A stretch of DNA of 64,000 bases from Hermodice carunculata (Eukaryota; Annelida; Polychaeta; Eunicida; Amphinomidae): positions 79,019,059 through 79,083,058 of the forward strand of contig OZ026623.1 of the NCBI GenBank assembly GCA_964020975.1, written 5' to 3'. The position numbers and the translations under genes were made by a program. Below the pieces are notes generated by a model, which did not search any database, was not told the origin of the DNA, and worked only from the letters and a program-made list of their open reading frames with translations. This document shows, one piece after another, positions 1-11,112 of the stretch (position 1 is its first letter; every line of letters starts with the position of its first letter).

Positions 1-1793
1 TTCAGCACCCAGACAGGAGTTCTTTATTGAAATAACGATTTTCAGGGTTGTAATTGTTAAATTTAATAAATGGCGATTTCTTTTTAAAGCATATGTAATC
101 GATCATGATGAACTGGTGGTGGCAGAAATTTGTGTATCTCGCTACCGTTAGGGCAAGGCCGCCGAGGATTTGAGCTGTTGATGTCGTGAATGTGGGGTTC
201 CTCCAATAAGAAACCACCTGCATTACACAACTGCTTTTTTGTCTGCGCTAGGGGTGGTCGCTTAAAAGAGGGACTAATGTACTCCGATTTGTGCACTCTC
301 TTCACCGAACAGACGTTGGAAGCGTGGTTTCCCTCAGTCCTTCACCACGTCCCTCGGCCTCGCAGTCCCACTGCCCCGAGCATAACACAACAGATTTACT
401 CGTTGATCTAGTTTACTTCTTGAAACAGCCTATCCTAAGCGGCCATAACCTATTTATATGCTGAAAATTCAAATCGAAAAACACCGAAAAATGGGTGTCG
501 AATGTTCCAAAATCAATCAGTCTTCCCCGCCATCGTGTGTCATGATTAACAGACGTAGCATCGTTGCGATGAAGTATTCTGCCAATTTGTAATATTTGTA
601 TGCTGATTAACCTTTTTAATGAAACAAAATTACCGCTCCACACTTTGTATCACAACCTCGTAATTAAAATTCACTTATTGTTGTCGCCAGTCCACTATTT
701 TCCTTCTTGCGCCCATTCATGCATCTAACCGTAAACACTGGTCAACACGTGCGAGTCCAGTTTTTCCTTTGTTTAATGGTTGACCTTGACCATGTTGACA
801 TGTGATAGCCTCGTGGTGACCGCTGTCACAGGACTACAGCTCCGTTTTGTGCAAAATGGTTCCTCTCAATGCACCTCAAACTTTATATATTTTCACTGTA
901 ACTAATATGTTTTCCCTTTTTTTATTAGGGATAGTTATTAAGAACATTATCACTAAATTCTAGCACTGTCTGTTTGACTATAAAGCTCCCCACATGGCAC
1001 AAAATTTATTCAAACCATCAACACAAACTAGGGCAACTGAACCATTTCTGTAGCGGTCCTTTACAAAACTTTCATGCCTCTTGATATGACCACCAACAAA
1101 AAATAACGCTTTAAAAAGACACGACGCAACTTAATTAAAACATGCCGAATGAACATCTTATTGGATCTTCTCACATAGTGTAGATTTAAAAGTGTATCAT
1201 TTCACACATAATTCGGTGTACTGTGGTGTATAGGTTACGTAACATGTGAACAACAGGCTGGATTTTCGCCTTTTAAATATGCAGGGCCCTCACGGGCCCC
1301 CGCAAAATAAAAAGGATCCAAGTAGAAAAGTACAAACTCACCTTAATGTCTCCAAGTTGAAGTAACCCCATCGCAAAACGAAAAAAAGAAAGAAAAGAAA
1401 AAAAGAAAATGTCAAATTAAGCCTTTTGAAAAAGGCCATATAGGGTACCGTCGCATATTTCATGATGAGCAATTAGAAGTGAAAAAGTGCCCGAGAGCGC
1501 AGAGCTGCCGAGACGGAAAGGGCGCTACAGACTGTCGTGTCATGCAAAGTTTATCGGTCTATAGCACGGCTTTTTACTCACCGCAGAGGCCCATTGCCTT
1601 TCAAAATATGTACGGAAACATTACAGGTACAACTGTCCTTGTTCAATGAGACCATTGCTCCAGCTTTAAAAATTCACAACGATAACGGGCAACGCAACAT
1701 GTCGGTCCATTGCCAAGATACAATTGCTCTTGAAAGACGCAGTTGCAGGTACACACTTGTATTATATTACAGCAGCTCTTTTGTTTTTAACTG
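1..1793. other. Stretch with no recognised gene
   Basis: Short open frames occur on both strands (up to about 85 codons) but none shows a recognisable domain, and they overlap one another as chance frames do. A purine-rich tract lies at about 1380-1410. I see no RNA gene or repeat boundary here before the tandem array that begins near 1794. Confidence 0.6.
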
Positions 1794-3278
1794 AGCTGAA
1801 TTGCTGGTCAGGCTGAACTTTTGTGAGGTCTAGTCAGCCATCGGCCCCCCAGGGTCCGTCGTCCGTCCGTTCACAATTACATTTTTGACTTCTTCTCCAA
1901 CACCTTCGGCCAGATTCACTTCAAAATAAATGGCTGTGTACCTTTATTTATCTCTACCAAGTTAGATTAAGTAGTCACCCTCCATTGATTTTTGTTATAT
2001 TTATGACATTTTTTTTGTTCATTTTTTTTTTGGAGGGGGGGGGGGCACTCTTTAAAATCTTCGTTCCGAAACAACACACCCAATTGCTTTGATATCACAC
2101 AGGAACAGTCCCAGGGACTCACAGTTCTTAATTTGTGCACCAGGTGGTGTTGCATTGTTTTTAATTTTTTTTTTTTTTACTCTTTTGTTATATATTCGTA
2201 TGTGTTTTTACTATCTTTGACTTGTTCAACAGAACCGTCCGTGAGATTAAGCGGAAATTTTATAGATATGTGTCTTGGTAACGGCCAAACAAATCCGTTC
2301 ACTAGGGGCCACTGCTGTGGATTTTTTTTTTCTCATTTTTAACATTTTTTATTTTAATTCGGGTACTTATCGGCAAAAGCACCTTTCTTATTGATTACTA
2401 TATAAGTCAATGGATGTTCTATTCTCAATTCTCATTTTCGACTGCTCCCAAACCACCCGTGAGATTGACTTCCAACTTGGTGACAAAATGTCACTTGGAT
2501 AGGTCTCTACCATGTTTGAGCAAATAGTCATGCTTCAGTGATTTGTGGATTTTTTATATTGATATTTTTGCAGGGGTGGGTTGAATCTTTTGAAAAAAAA
2601 ATCTTCTCCGAAACCATTTACCGCATTGCTTTGACACAGGAACACTCTAAGGGACTTTAAATACTTAAATTGTTCACCAGGTGGCGCTGCATGTTTTTCT
2701 ATATTTTAAATATTATTTTTTGTGTGTTTTCACTAAGTTTGACTTCTCCTGAGGAACCGTCCCTCAGATTAATCTGAAACTGTGTGAATATGTTTCCTGT
2801 CAAAGGGTCAAACAAAGTTTTCACGAAGTTGCGCTGCTATGGATTTCTCATTTTTAACAATTGTTTTCTTGTCATTCGGTAGCTCCTGGATAAATGCATC
2901 TTTTGCATGGATTTCTACGTAGGTCAATGGACATTGTAATGCTAATTCACATTTTCAACTGCTTCTACAATACCGTCGTCCAGATTTACTTCAAACTTGG
3001 TGGCATTGTACAATTGGTGGGTGTTCAACGAAATTTGTTCAAATGGTCGTGCTACCATTTTTTTTTTTTTTTTTTTTTGTGAATTGTTTTGTTTATTTTT
3101 TTTCTTTTTGTGGCAAATCTGAAAAAAATCTTGTTTTCCAAAACCACGCACCGAAATTGCTTTGATATCACACAGGGACACTCCTAGGGCCCCTAGCTTT
3201 GTTCATCAGGCGCCCTGCAATTTTTTAGCTCAGCTGACTTGCTAGACAGGCTAAACTTTTAGAGAGGCTCAGTTGTCC
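1794..3278. repeat. Diverged tandem array, about 540-bp period, two half-units each
   Basis: Three landmarks recur in the same order. The string ATTGCTTTGA (or a close variant) followed by CACAGGRACA is at 2083, 2625 and 3156, giving spacings of 542 and 531 bp. A pyrimidine-rich GACTTCTTC...ACCGTC...CAGATT block recurs near 1886, 2219, 2436, 2738 and 2950, so each unit is itself made of two related halves. Half-units end in variants of CACCAGGTGGCGCTGC (near 2140, 2300, 2671, 2818 and 3205). The edges carry matching direct copies of AGCTGAMTTGCTRGWCAGGC at 1794 and 3232. Copies have drifted strongly and contain T-runs and one G-run, so the array is old. Function unknown. Confidence 0.75.
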
Positions 3279-3394
3279 TTCTTCTAAATACTTGAAAATG
3301 CCGTATGCACTCAGGTAAAGCTCAAGACAGGTGTATTAAGCCGCAACCTTGATTATATGGTACAGGCTTTTTACGCTTTTGTTTTCTGTTTTTA

Positions 3395-3683
3395 TTTTAT
3401 TTCATTTCATTTCATTTCATTTCATTTCATTTCATTTCATTTCATTTCATTTCATTTCATTTCATTTCATTTCATTTCATTTCATTTCATTTCATTTCAT
3501 TTCATTTCATTTCATTTCATTTCATTTCATTTCATTTCATTTCATTTCATTTCATTTCATTTCATTTCATTTCATTTCATTTCATTTCATTTCATTTCAA
3601 TTCAATTCAATTCAATTCAATTCAATTCAATTCAATTTATTTATTTATTTATGTTTGTTTGTTTGTTTGTTTGTTTGTTTGTT
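3395..3683. repeat. (TTTCA)n microsatellite grading into (TTCAA)n, (TTTA)n and (GTTT)n
   Basis: About 41 near-perfect copies of the pentamer TTTCA run from about 3395 to 3598. They change directly into about eight copies of TTCAA, then TTTA, then GTTT to 3683. Because the period is not a multiple of three and the unit has no stop, all three forward frames stay open; the long open frames here are artefacts of the repeat. No gene is present from the array to about 4370. Confidence 0.95.
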
Positions 3684-4371
3684 AAACGGGGGATGGGGCT
3701 GAATACTTTGTCCGCTAAACTGAGACGGATAGGGAACGGCGGACTGTCGATACATCACAGTCTATCGGTGCATGGTCTAAATTTTTTCTTTTCTTTTGTT
3801 TTCCATACAAAAACATTTGAATATATTCTTTTTCCATGTTACTACTCGTATCAAATTTTGATACTGCTGCTGTAAAGCATCACTTAAAGCATTAACAGTA
3901 ATGTTATATTACCTTTTTGCTGCTTGAGCACATTTAAAGGATCATTTCAATGATAGTAGGAGAAGAACATCCGGGTACTCCACAAGTCTTAAATGGCAGC
4001 ACAGAATTGTAGATCTGCTTCTCTTGCTCATTTCATGCTACTAACTTTTTGTCAGGTAAATGTTACTGTTTTTCAAACGGAACTATTTGAAAGGCATCAC
4101 AGACACAAATTAATCGAAAATGATTTTTTTCAACTGCAAGGCGTCTTACAAGCAGACGATCAACAGAATATTATTAGCGCAAGAACGGATTGTTACTTTC
4201 CTTTCAAAAAGAATACAGAGAGCGCTAGCACAATGTTTCAAACGAAATAAAGTATTTGTTCACGTTCTTTTTCATGAGCTGATACATCGTTCCCAAGGCT
4301 TTATTGAACTTCGTTTTTGTTCTGAGCTTGTGGAAAAGAAAAACTGCAATTATGGTCAACAACGCAGTGAT

Positions 4372-4456
4372 TGGTACGGAATGGGACTTTGCTCTTAGAA
4401 AATCGGACTTAGTAGTGCTCAAACGGCACACGGGCTTACAGATTAAGGTTTGTTAA
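4372..4456. repeat. Dispersed 85-bp repeat, copy 1
   Basis: This block starts TTGGTACGGAATGGGACTTT and ends in GATTAAGGTTTGTTAAG. It matches 13850-13936 along its full length with roughly a dozen differences. On the minus strand both copies read as a similar peptide (RLsTtKSDfLRaKSHSVP in this copy), so the match may come from a coding family. The neighbouring sequence is not shared. Confidence 0.8.
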
Positions 4457-4685
4457 GATATTTTTGTATTAAATATGAGAAGCTTCATATTTGGATGTTG
4501 TCGGAAAAATCCTTGTCAGGTTGGTCCCCGATCACTACATTTTGATCTGTTCATTTTGGTATTGGAAATTGTTACATTCCTTACTGTAAGATTTGGTTCC
4601 TTGTTGAGGACTACTTTGTTTTTGGACTATGGGTATTGAATAACGGATCTGTGGACAAGCTTTATTCTGGTACAGAAACTTTCCA

Positions 4686-4686
<1 letters not shown>

Positions 4687-4736
<50 letters not shown>
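4687..4736. repeat. Poly(A) run of 50
   Basis: An uninterrupted A50 homopolymer. It could be the tail of a retroposed sequence lying upstream on the plus strand, but no SINE, LINE or cDNA body is recognisable before it, so this stays open. Confidence 0.9.
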
Positions 4737-4739
<3 letters not shown>

Positions 4740-4984
4740 TGACGACATACAAGTGTCAACGGGGGCAGAGGTTGCCCCGCACTCTGCATTAGATATTGGA
4801 TTCCACCAAACATGCCACTGTATATTCTGCAAGTCCTATATCATTAAAAACATGAATTCACCAGCAATATTATTGGGAAAACATTTAAATTAAAATCCCC
4901 ACAGCAAAATCCTTTAAAATTAAATTGAAACTAAAACAAAAAATTATTTAAGTACTTGAGTGCAAAACGCTTAGTATTAGATAT

Positions 4985-5365
4985 ATAGTGGTGACGAATC
5001 AAGCAACAAAAGCTAGATTTAGTCAACACAAATCGAGCATTGTTAACAACAAGTTATATACATTGCTATGCAATCTCTCTCAATCGAAAAATCATTCACA
5101 TCTTGACTGCAAAATTCAAATAATTTATGATATTGAGTCTACAGAATTGACACTGACACATGATTTAACACTAATTGAAGATTATTGGGAAAAATTTGAA
5201 TTCAGCCTAGAGTTTTTTTTTTTTTTGAACAACAGATTAATTGGTTTTGATGACATAAGAAGAAATGACTTGACTAGCTTAAACTATTCTAACACACCTT
5301 TCTTCCATAATTCTGCACATATAACACGGAAAAACGCAGTAATGGGAACAGCAAATGAAGAATAA
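4985..5365 (+). mobile_element. GIY-YIG-like endonuclease part of the Penelope-like element
   Basis: The open frame reads TKARFSQHKSSIVNNKLYTL near its start, then a spaced histidine and DCKIQII, then LIEDYWEKFEFSLE and LNNRLIGFD. This matches the back half of GIY-YIG nucleases: R..QH...I near the active-site arginine, a catalytic glutamate in an E.YW context, and a GLN.R-like end. In the family the domain nicks the target DNA for priming. The first GIY...YIG strands are not visible here. The assignment is by pattern only. Confidence 0.6.
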
Positions 5366-6874
5366 AAAACGAACACAAAAACGAAAAAAAAAAAAATTAA
5401 AAAAAGAGAAAAATACACATGTAGTGATCTAGATATTTCTGAATTAATTAATGAATTACTAATACTTTGCAATAAGAGAAGAAATTTGTTATATATTGCT
5501 CTTAGAGGAATGGTAATCAGACATATTTAAATCAAATGAACGTAGTGGTTCTAATGAGGAATTTGGCCTTAATACACCTTTTGAACTTAGGGAAAACTAT
5601 TTATGCTTATACTTCTTTGCTGAAAAAAGTTTCAAGTACAAAGACAAGAAAGTAAAACAGATTATTCTGTAGTATGGCTTTCATGCATAAAATTATAGAC
5701 CGACTTAACATACAATACAGTTTCAAATTTCCATTTCTAAATAGATGACCCCAAAGAATTGTAAATACAATAAAGTTCCTATTATTTCCTTTAAATATGA
5801 AAAGAATGTTGGGTAATCAATGTCAAAATATAAAAAATACACTATCAAATATTTCAGATAATGATATTTTTATAACTAATATGTGTGACTGTTTAACAAA
5901 TGACAAGTATTACAAATTTGTTGATTCATTGCACAAACATGTTTTTACAGGAGATCTTAACATAACTGATAACATAAAACTGAGGAATTAAATGAATAGG
6001 GTACTAAATTCAGAAAAATTCACTCCTTAAACTTTCAAAACGTTTAGAAATCTCTATGCGAATCTATACACATTTTCTCAGTCAAATGGGCAAGAATGGA
6101 AAGCAAAAATGTTTTGAATTCAAAGGTTGGTCAACGGATGTCCAGGAAGTTATTAAAGATAATGTAATCGCCATTAAAGCAAAATAGAAGAAATTAAAAT
6201 CAAGGTTTTTTTAAAAAAGGCAGAGGCCTCCATTTGTTTGAAAGATTTTTATGAAAGATTTGTCATTTGTCCTATAGACAAAGCTGGTGACAATTTTGGA
6301 AGTGTTGGTAATAAATATCACGTTGACGATTTGTAAAAGAAGAACTTGGCATAAACAACAATTTAGTTATAAAAGGTAATGATGTTTACTTACCAGTACA
6401 CCACCATAAAGATCGTATTTTAAATATTCACGAAAATTACCTGTTACAAATTGCAATATCAAAACATCTGATAAAGATGGTTCACTTCCTTTAATATTTT
6501 GGATTCCTAAGCTGCATAAAAATCCTATATAAATCACGACTTACAGCAGGCACAATGAATTGTAGCAATAAACAATTATCAGTGGAAGTTACTCTTTGTT
6601 AAATTACAATCAGAAAACATTTTCATAAATAGTCTTCTGCAGTTCAGCGGTACACAAATATTAATTGTTTGTGGCATATTAATATTTCGATGGAATTTAT
6701 GTCAAAAATTAAAAAAATGAAAGCTAAGATTATACATACTGTTGATTTCTCGACACTTTATACCAATGTACCTCTAAAAAAAGGTCAATTAATATTGTAA
6801 AAAAGATTATTCAGCTCAGTAATTTATAAATATCAATATTTAAAAAATATATATTATTTTTCGGTCTTTATAAA

Positions 6875-7147
6875 ATGGAGAAGGAAAATAATTGGAAATT
6901 TTACACCATAGGACAACTTAAAGATGCTATTCATTTTCTTTTAGATAATACATTTGTTACATTTGGGTCTCACACATTTCAACAAATAAGCGGAATACCT
7001 ATGGGTAGTAATTGCTCTCCTTTATTTGCTTATCTATATTTAACATGGCTTGAATTTGAATTTATGCTACATTTAAGGAAAACAGATATTCACTTTACTA
7101 AAAAAAGTCCTTCACTTCAAGTTATATTGATAATATTGCATGCCTGA
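6875..7147 (+). mobile_element. RT palm fragment of the Penelope-like element
   Basis: This open frame carries IGQLKDAIHFLLDNTFVTF, then QISGIPMGSNCSPLFAYLYL, then LEFEFM. The string GIPMG..CSP..A.LYL is the conserved RT block with the primer-grip region that marks Penelope-like RTs. The following frame (7148-7423) continues into a region typical of the same protein (FLDLDIKI, IDDFNF). It is one piece of the decayed element described for 4985-7440. Confidence 0.8.
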
Positions 7148-7440
7148 ATGCTAAAAAATTCTTTGAAATTGCTAATAAAATTTACTCTTAAGGAATTCCT
7201 TCCAAAGGGCAATGATGTTGATCCTGATCATGATATATTTCTAGATTTAGATATTAAGATAATTGATAATAGTTCTGTGATTGAAATTTATCACAAAATA
7301 GATGATTTCAATTTTGTAGTTGTAAATTATCCTTTTCCAGAAAGTAATATCTCGGTAAAATTAGGTTACAGTACTTTATATCTCAAATATTACGTTTTAA
7401 TCGTGCTTCGAATATATTTATAGATTTTTGCTTTTAGAGT

Positions 7441-7835
7441 TAAATTTATTTACAATAAACTCATATCAAGAGCTAATGAAAAAAAAAAGAAAAAAAAAAA
7501 CAATTAACACGGTTTGTTGCACACATCCAGAATTTGTCTTAAAATATGGATTCGCCAATTTTATTACATTTTGCCGCTCTATCACACCTTAAATACTTTA
7601 AATAACAAAAGTTTCTTACATACTACATAGTTATTTTTGCCATATGTGTTTTTATTCTCCACATAGGCCTCGGTAACATAAATTCAATTTGTAATAATAA
7701 TTTTTCTTGGGTGATGCAGTCAATACTAGGTGACAGAAAGTGACAAAGAAACTTGTTAACAGGAAATATAATCAGAAATCAGAGTAAATATAAAATATTG
7801 TAACAAGCCTATTGAGACATATTTTTGTTTGAATT

Positions 7836-7887
<52 letters not shown>

Positions 7888-7888
7888 G

Positions 7889-7920
<32 letters not shown>

Positions 7921-9055
7921 CATACATACAGATATATGCTTGTTCATAAATTATGAGTACACTCGGCATGTTTCATCGTATCAGGAATCCTCATTGAGAT
8001 AGCCATTTCTGCAGTCCTAACTTCCATGCACTCTTTTTGTGTGTGAATATGTGATGAGGGATTCTTATTGTCCAGACGTACAGACAATGGTAAAAAAATA
8101 ATCATTTTTTTTTGGGGGGGGGGGGAGATCCTATTGTTTGAAAGTGGTGGAGGATAGTTATGGTTCACAATGTTTAATATTTACTGGCATCTGCAGACAT
8201 GCTAGAGTCCACTCTACTGGTATAACAAAACGCCACCTGCTATGAGGAAACAATGGTGTTGGTAACAATTGGCCTGTAGCTCATGTATCATTAATATCAA
8301 ATGCCTCTCTTTTCAGGTAATATAACAGATGAATGCTTTATACAGACAAGTAGGCAAATGGCTGACCCATTACCTGTCCTTTGACAGTCACTGCCGCGCT
8401 TGGTAAACCACATAACCAGATGTTAGTGCACCAACAGAAAGTAGCCAGGCTCAATCGCAACTTTGTGACCATGAGTAACTGTAGGCTATATGCCGCATGG
8501 AACTATGGGTAAACTGAATGACTACCATACTTGATAGTAGCATAAAATGGATTATGTACCCACATGCACTGACTGTACTTTTACTGTCACAATCACGTTG
8601 GTACACACACACACGTTTATAAACAAATATATGGTACACACAGGCTACATACTTACAGGATATCAGTGGCACAAATGCAAATGCTAAATAAATCACCACA
8701 TTGACATATGCAGAGATGAATATGGTTTTGTTGTATCAGAATACCAGTATAATAAAAGCCCAGGCCATTTATCACGCATGGGTAATATATCAGCTTCAGT
8801 TCTGTACCATGGTAAGGGCAATTTTGTACAGGGCATAGCTTATTAAGCTAACCCTACTATGCCCTGATAGACACCCAAATATAGAATTTATTTCTTACTG
8901 TTTATTTTAATAAGTTTACCAGTGTTGTTCAATGAATTTTACGAACAAAAAGACTCCAGCAGTCGCCAAACACAGAGCCCTTGGTACATGAACTTGCATT
9001 TTTCTATCACTAGAAAAACACTATAGCCTCATGTCAATTCTCATGCCTCACACCA
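7441..9055. other. Stretch with no recognised gene
   Basis: It contains an A-rich tract (7479-7502), a compound (CA)n(TA)n microsatellite at 7836-7923 and a T9G12 junction at 8105-8125. Small open frames are present but none shows a domain. Confidence 0.6.
7836..7923. repeat. (CA)n(TA)n compound microsatellite
   Basis: About 12 CA dinucleotides followed by TA dinucleotides, with a short GTGTGTG island near 7890. Confidence 0.9.
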
Positions 9056-9930
9056 TTACGATGGCCGGTACAATTTTACAAAGTTCTCATTTGTCTGACT
9101 GCACGCACTGGCCACAGACAATCTCTTAATGTCAGCGACTGCTTTTGTCTGCTGCAACACCATGCCAGGATGTGTGTATGCACAGTCAGTGGGGGCTGAT
9201 CTTGGCATAAGAAAAGGAGCATCTATCTCAAGGAGCAACCTGTCGAGAGGAATGTGTTGTTCCAGCTCCCTCACAGGTGGCGTCAACTTGCCTGCCAGCC
9301 CAATGTACAGGTTTGTGAAACGCTGAAGAAATTGTTATGCACTGTCCCATCCAATTGTAAAACAGTGAAGGTGGACAGGATGGGTGCTGGGAAGATTGTC
9401 TAACATAAAGCCAGACAATCCTCCCAGCTTCCCGGCAGTGCACAACAATTCGTAGCTGTCTCTGTAGGGCCATATGGCATTGAGCAGCAAATACATACTT
9501 CTGGCAAGTGCTTGAAGAATTTGTCTCGCGATAGTTGTCCAGGCCCGTTTCCCAGACAGCTACAACCTTAGAATTATCTAACAAACCTTCTATCTCTCTC
9601 AGGAGGCTGCTGCAAACAGAACCTGCAAATTTAGGATGCAATCCAACAGCCCCCCATGTGCGTGGATCTTGCAGGATAACAGGAGCCAGTGCCACAGATG
9701 ACAAAAATTGGCCACACAACCCCGATACTGCCGGGGCAGAGACAGGTCTGACATCGAGGTACCGTACCTATCCTGCAAGATATCAAGATGGTAATGTGAA
9801 TCATACAAAGGCACATCATGATCCAAATGCACAAACCAAGAACGGGGCACCCGGCACCCCCTCAACACACTCCTCTCACACAGGCCATTAGGCAAACACT
9901 CCCAGTTCGATCGACGTGCCATTGTGTGAA
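9056..9930 (-). pseudogene. TatD-type metal-dependent deoxyribonuclease, broken
   Basis: On the minus strand the TatD signatures occur in correct order but in shifting frames. They are YDSHYHLD (metal-binding HxH, near 9790), TWGAVGLHPKF (near 9650), AVWETGLDNYRE (glutamate, near 9530), IVVHCREAG (histidine, near 9430), VHLHCFTIGW (histidine, near 9360) and LLLEIDAPFLMP (aspartate, near 9210), ending at a stop at 9056-9058. TatD proteins are TIM-barrel nucleases acting on DNA ends and repair substrates; the wording is closest to the animal TATDN2 type. There is a frameshift near 9700, one or two small indels just after CREAG (near 9420), and an in-frame TAA near 9340, so this copy cannot make a full protein. 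No intron is apparent, which suggests a retrocopy or an old duplicate. All the visible metal ligands are still present. Confidence 0.85.
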
Positions 9931-10287
9931 ATACAAATAGTAAAATCATTTTCACAGTGCCTGTACATATAACTTCATCAGTGTTCATAAAACAATGTCC
10001 AAAACAACTCAACCCAAACATATATACAGATTTATATACATACATGCATATTTACAAGTATCAATAAATTGAGCAAGATGTGCCATATAAACATATCAGG
10101 TATAATTTTTTATTCATTTTGTGAATCGCGGTGGTGATACAAAAAGCCAATTTTTGTTATGCATTTTCTGTTACAATTTGTGGTTTAAATGGCAATTTTG
10201 TGTAGTTTTACATTTTTAACAATTAATTCCTGTGGAATTTACCTTTTCAAGATAAACTGAAGCGTGTTGTGTCCTTTGATTTTGAAA

Positions 10288-10614
10288 TTACTCATGTCTG
10301 ACACCCTTGGCGGCTGGGACCCGGCACCTCTCCCAACCCCTTGGTAGTTTATACTCCACACCAATGAGGCCAGGCATGAGAACTAACGCTTTACATACAT
10401 CTAGGTATGAATTGCATGTAAGTTGAGTAAAAGAAGTTGGGTAACAACTTTGAATAGTTGTGTCTTTCTGTATGAAATATGCTCCATGTCCTGAAGTGAT
10501 AAGTAGTTTCAACATGGATACGAAACACTCATGTCTGATATCCTTGGCGGCTGGGACCCGGCACCTCTCCCAACCCCTTGGTAGTTTATACTCCACACCA
10601 ACAAATCCAGGCAT
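10288..10614 (-). CDS. Small open frame made of two copies of a 31-residue repeat
   Basis: This 108-codon open frame starts at ATG (10612-10614) and contains GVEYKLPRGWERCRVPAAK twice, about 79 residues apart. The repeat reflects the 93-bp DNA duplication at 10290-10382 and 10527-10619. The spacing (237 bp) is a multiple of three, so both copies share one frame. The core LPRGWER resembles the first strand of a WW domain, but the second tryptophan of that fold is not seen. It lies just upstream of the broken TatD gene on the same strand and might be part of that locus. Whether it is translated is unknown, and I recognise no function. Confidence 0.35.
   Translation of the reverse strand: MPGFVGVEYKLPRGWERCRVPAAKDIRHECFVSMLKLLITSGHGAYFIQKDTTIQSCYPTSFTQLTCNSYLDVCKALVLMPGLIGVEYKLPRGWERCRVPAAKGVRHE
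10290..10382. repeat. 93-bp direct repeat, copy A
   Basis: Matches 10527-10619. The central 60 or so bases are identical and the few differences lie near the ends (GACACC against GATATC; TGAGG against CAAAT). Confidence 0.95.
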
Positions 10615-10619
10615 GAGAA
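10527..10619. repeat. 93-bp direct repeat, copy B
   Basis: Second copy of the repeat at 10290-10382, offset by 237 bp. The 144 bp between the copies is unrelated to the repeat. The rest of the interval to 11112 holds no recognised gene. Confidence 0.95.
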
Positions 10620-11112
10620 GTTCACAACTGATGGTGTAGATTACAACAGTAATTGTTGAGTCTGTTTAGAATGTAAGAGTTTCTGGTAACAGGCTGAAAA
10701 GTGGAAAAGGGCTTAATTTTGGGTGTTGTTTTCATTATGAAGTACAAATTGAAATATGCTGTTCTATGATAGGCCTGTTAATATAACTGAGGCACAGAAG
10801 GATGATTGATGAAAATAGGCTGTTGGATTGTAGGCCTACTTTGTGTTTGTATTAAATCACACCTTATGTACAAATGCATCTTGACTGTCAGAATACTTAT
10901 TTTCCCAGACATAGAATATAGGTAAAATAAATCAACTTCCTTAATGTCTATTTGCAGAATAAAAGTAGTTATAATAACTGACAATCTTATTTTGGTGAAA
11001 ACAGTGAGTAGGATGGCCTACTTGCCAGAAACAGGTATTTTTTTTTCATTGCCTTAGTGTCATGGCACCATTCTTAAAAAGCTGTTTCAACAAGGGCAAC
11101 AATTATGAGAAT

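Larger units (their letters stand above)
4985..7440 (+). mobile_element. Decayed Penelope-like retroelement, endonuclease upstream of RT
   Basis: Several conserved strings typical of Penelope-like element proteins appear in order along the plus strand. First is a GIY-YIG-like endonuclease segment (4985-5365), then CPIDKAGDNF near 6270, FWIPKLHKN near 6500, VDFSTLYTNVP near 6740, QISGIPMGSNCSPLFAYLYL near 6980-7040 and LDLDIKI...IYHKIDDFNF near 7230-7315. The last five are hallmarks of the reverse transcriptase of this group. Penelope-like elements are retroelements outside the LTR class with an RT related to telomerase. The order EN then RT is the reverse of classical Penelope and fits the permuted clade known in invertebrates (Naiad/Chlamys type). 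The copy is broken in many places and cannot be active. Ends are not defined; no terminal repeats were found. Confidence 0.8.

Noticed and set aside
3349-3875. Two overlapping open frames of 117 and 172 codons
   Set aside because: Both consist of the translated TTTCA array; frames stay open because the unit has no stop in any register.
9535-9891. Plus-strand frame of 118 codons over the TatD locus
   Set aside because: Shadow of the minus-strand coding sequence with no domain of its own.
9056-9930. TatD locus as bacterial contamination or a working gene
   Set aside because: The wording is of the animal TATDN2 type and the surroundings are typical of this animal genome; several frame changes and a stop argue against function.
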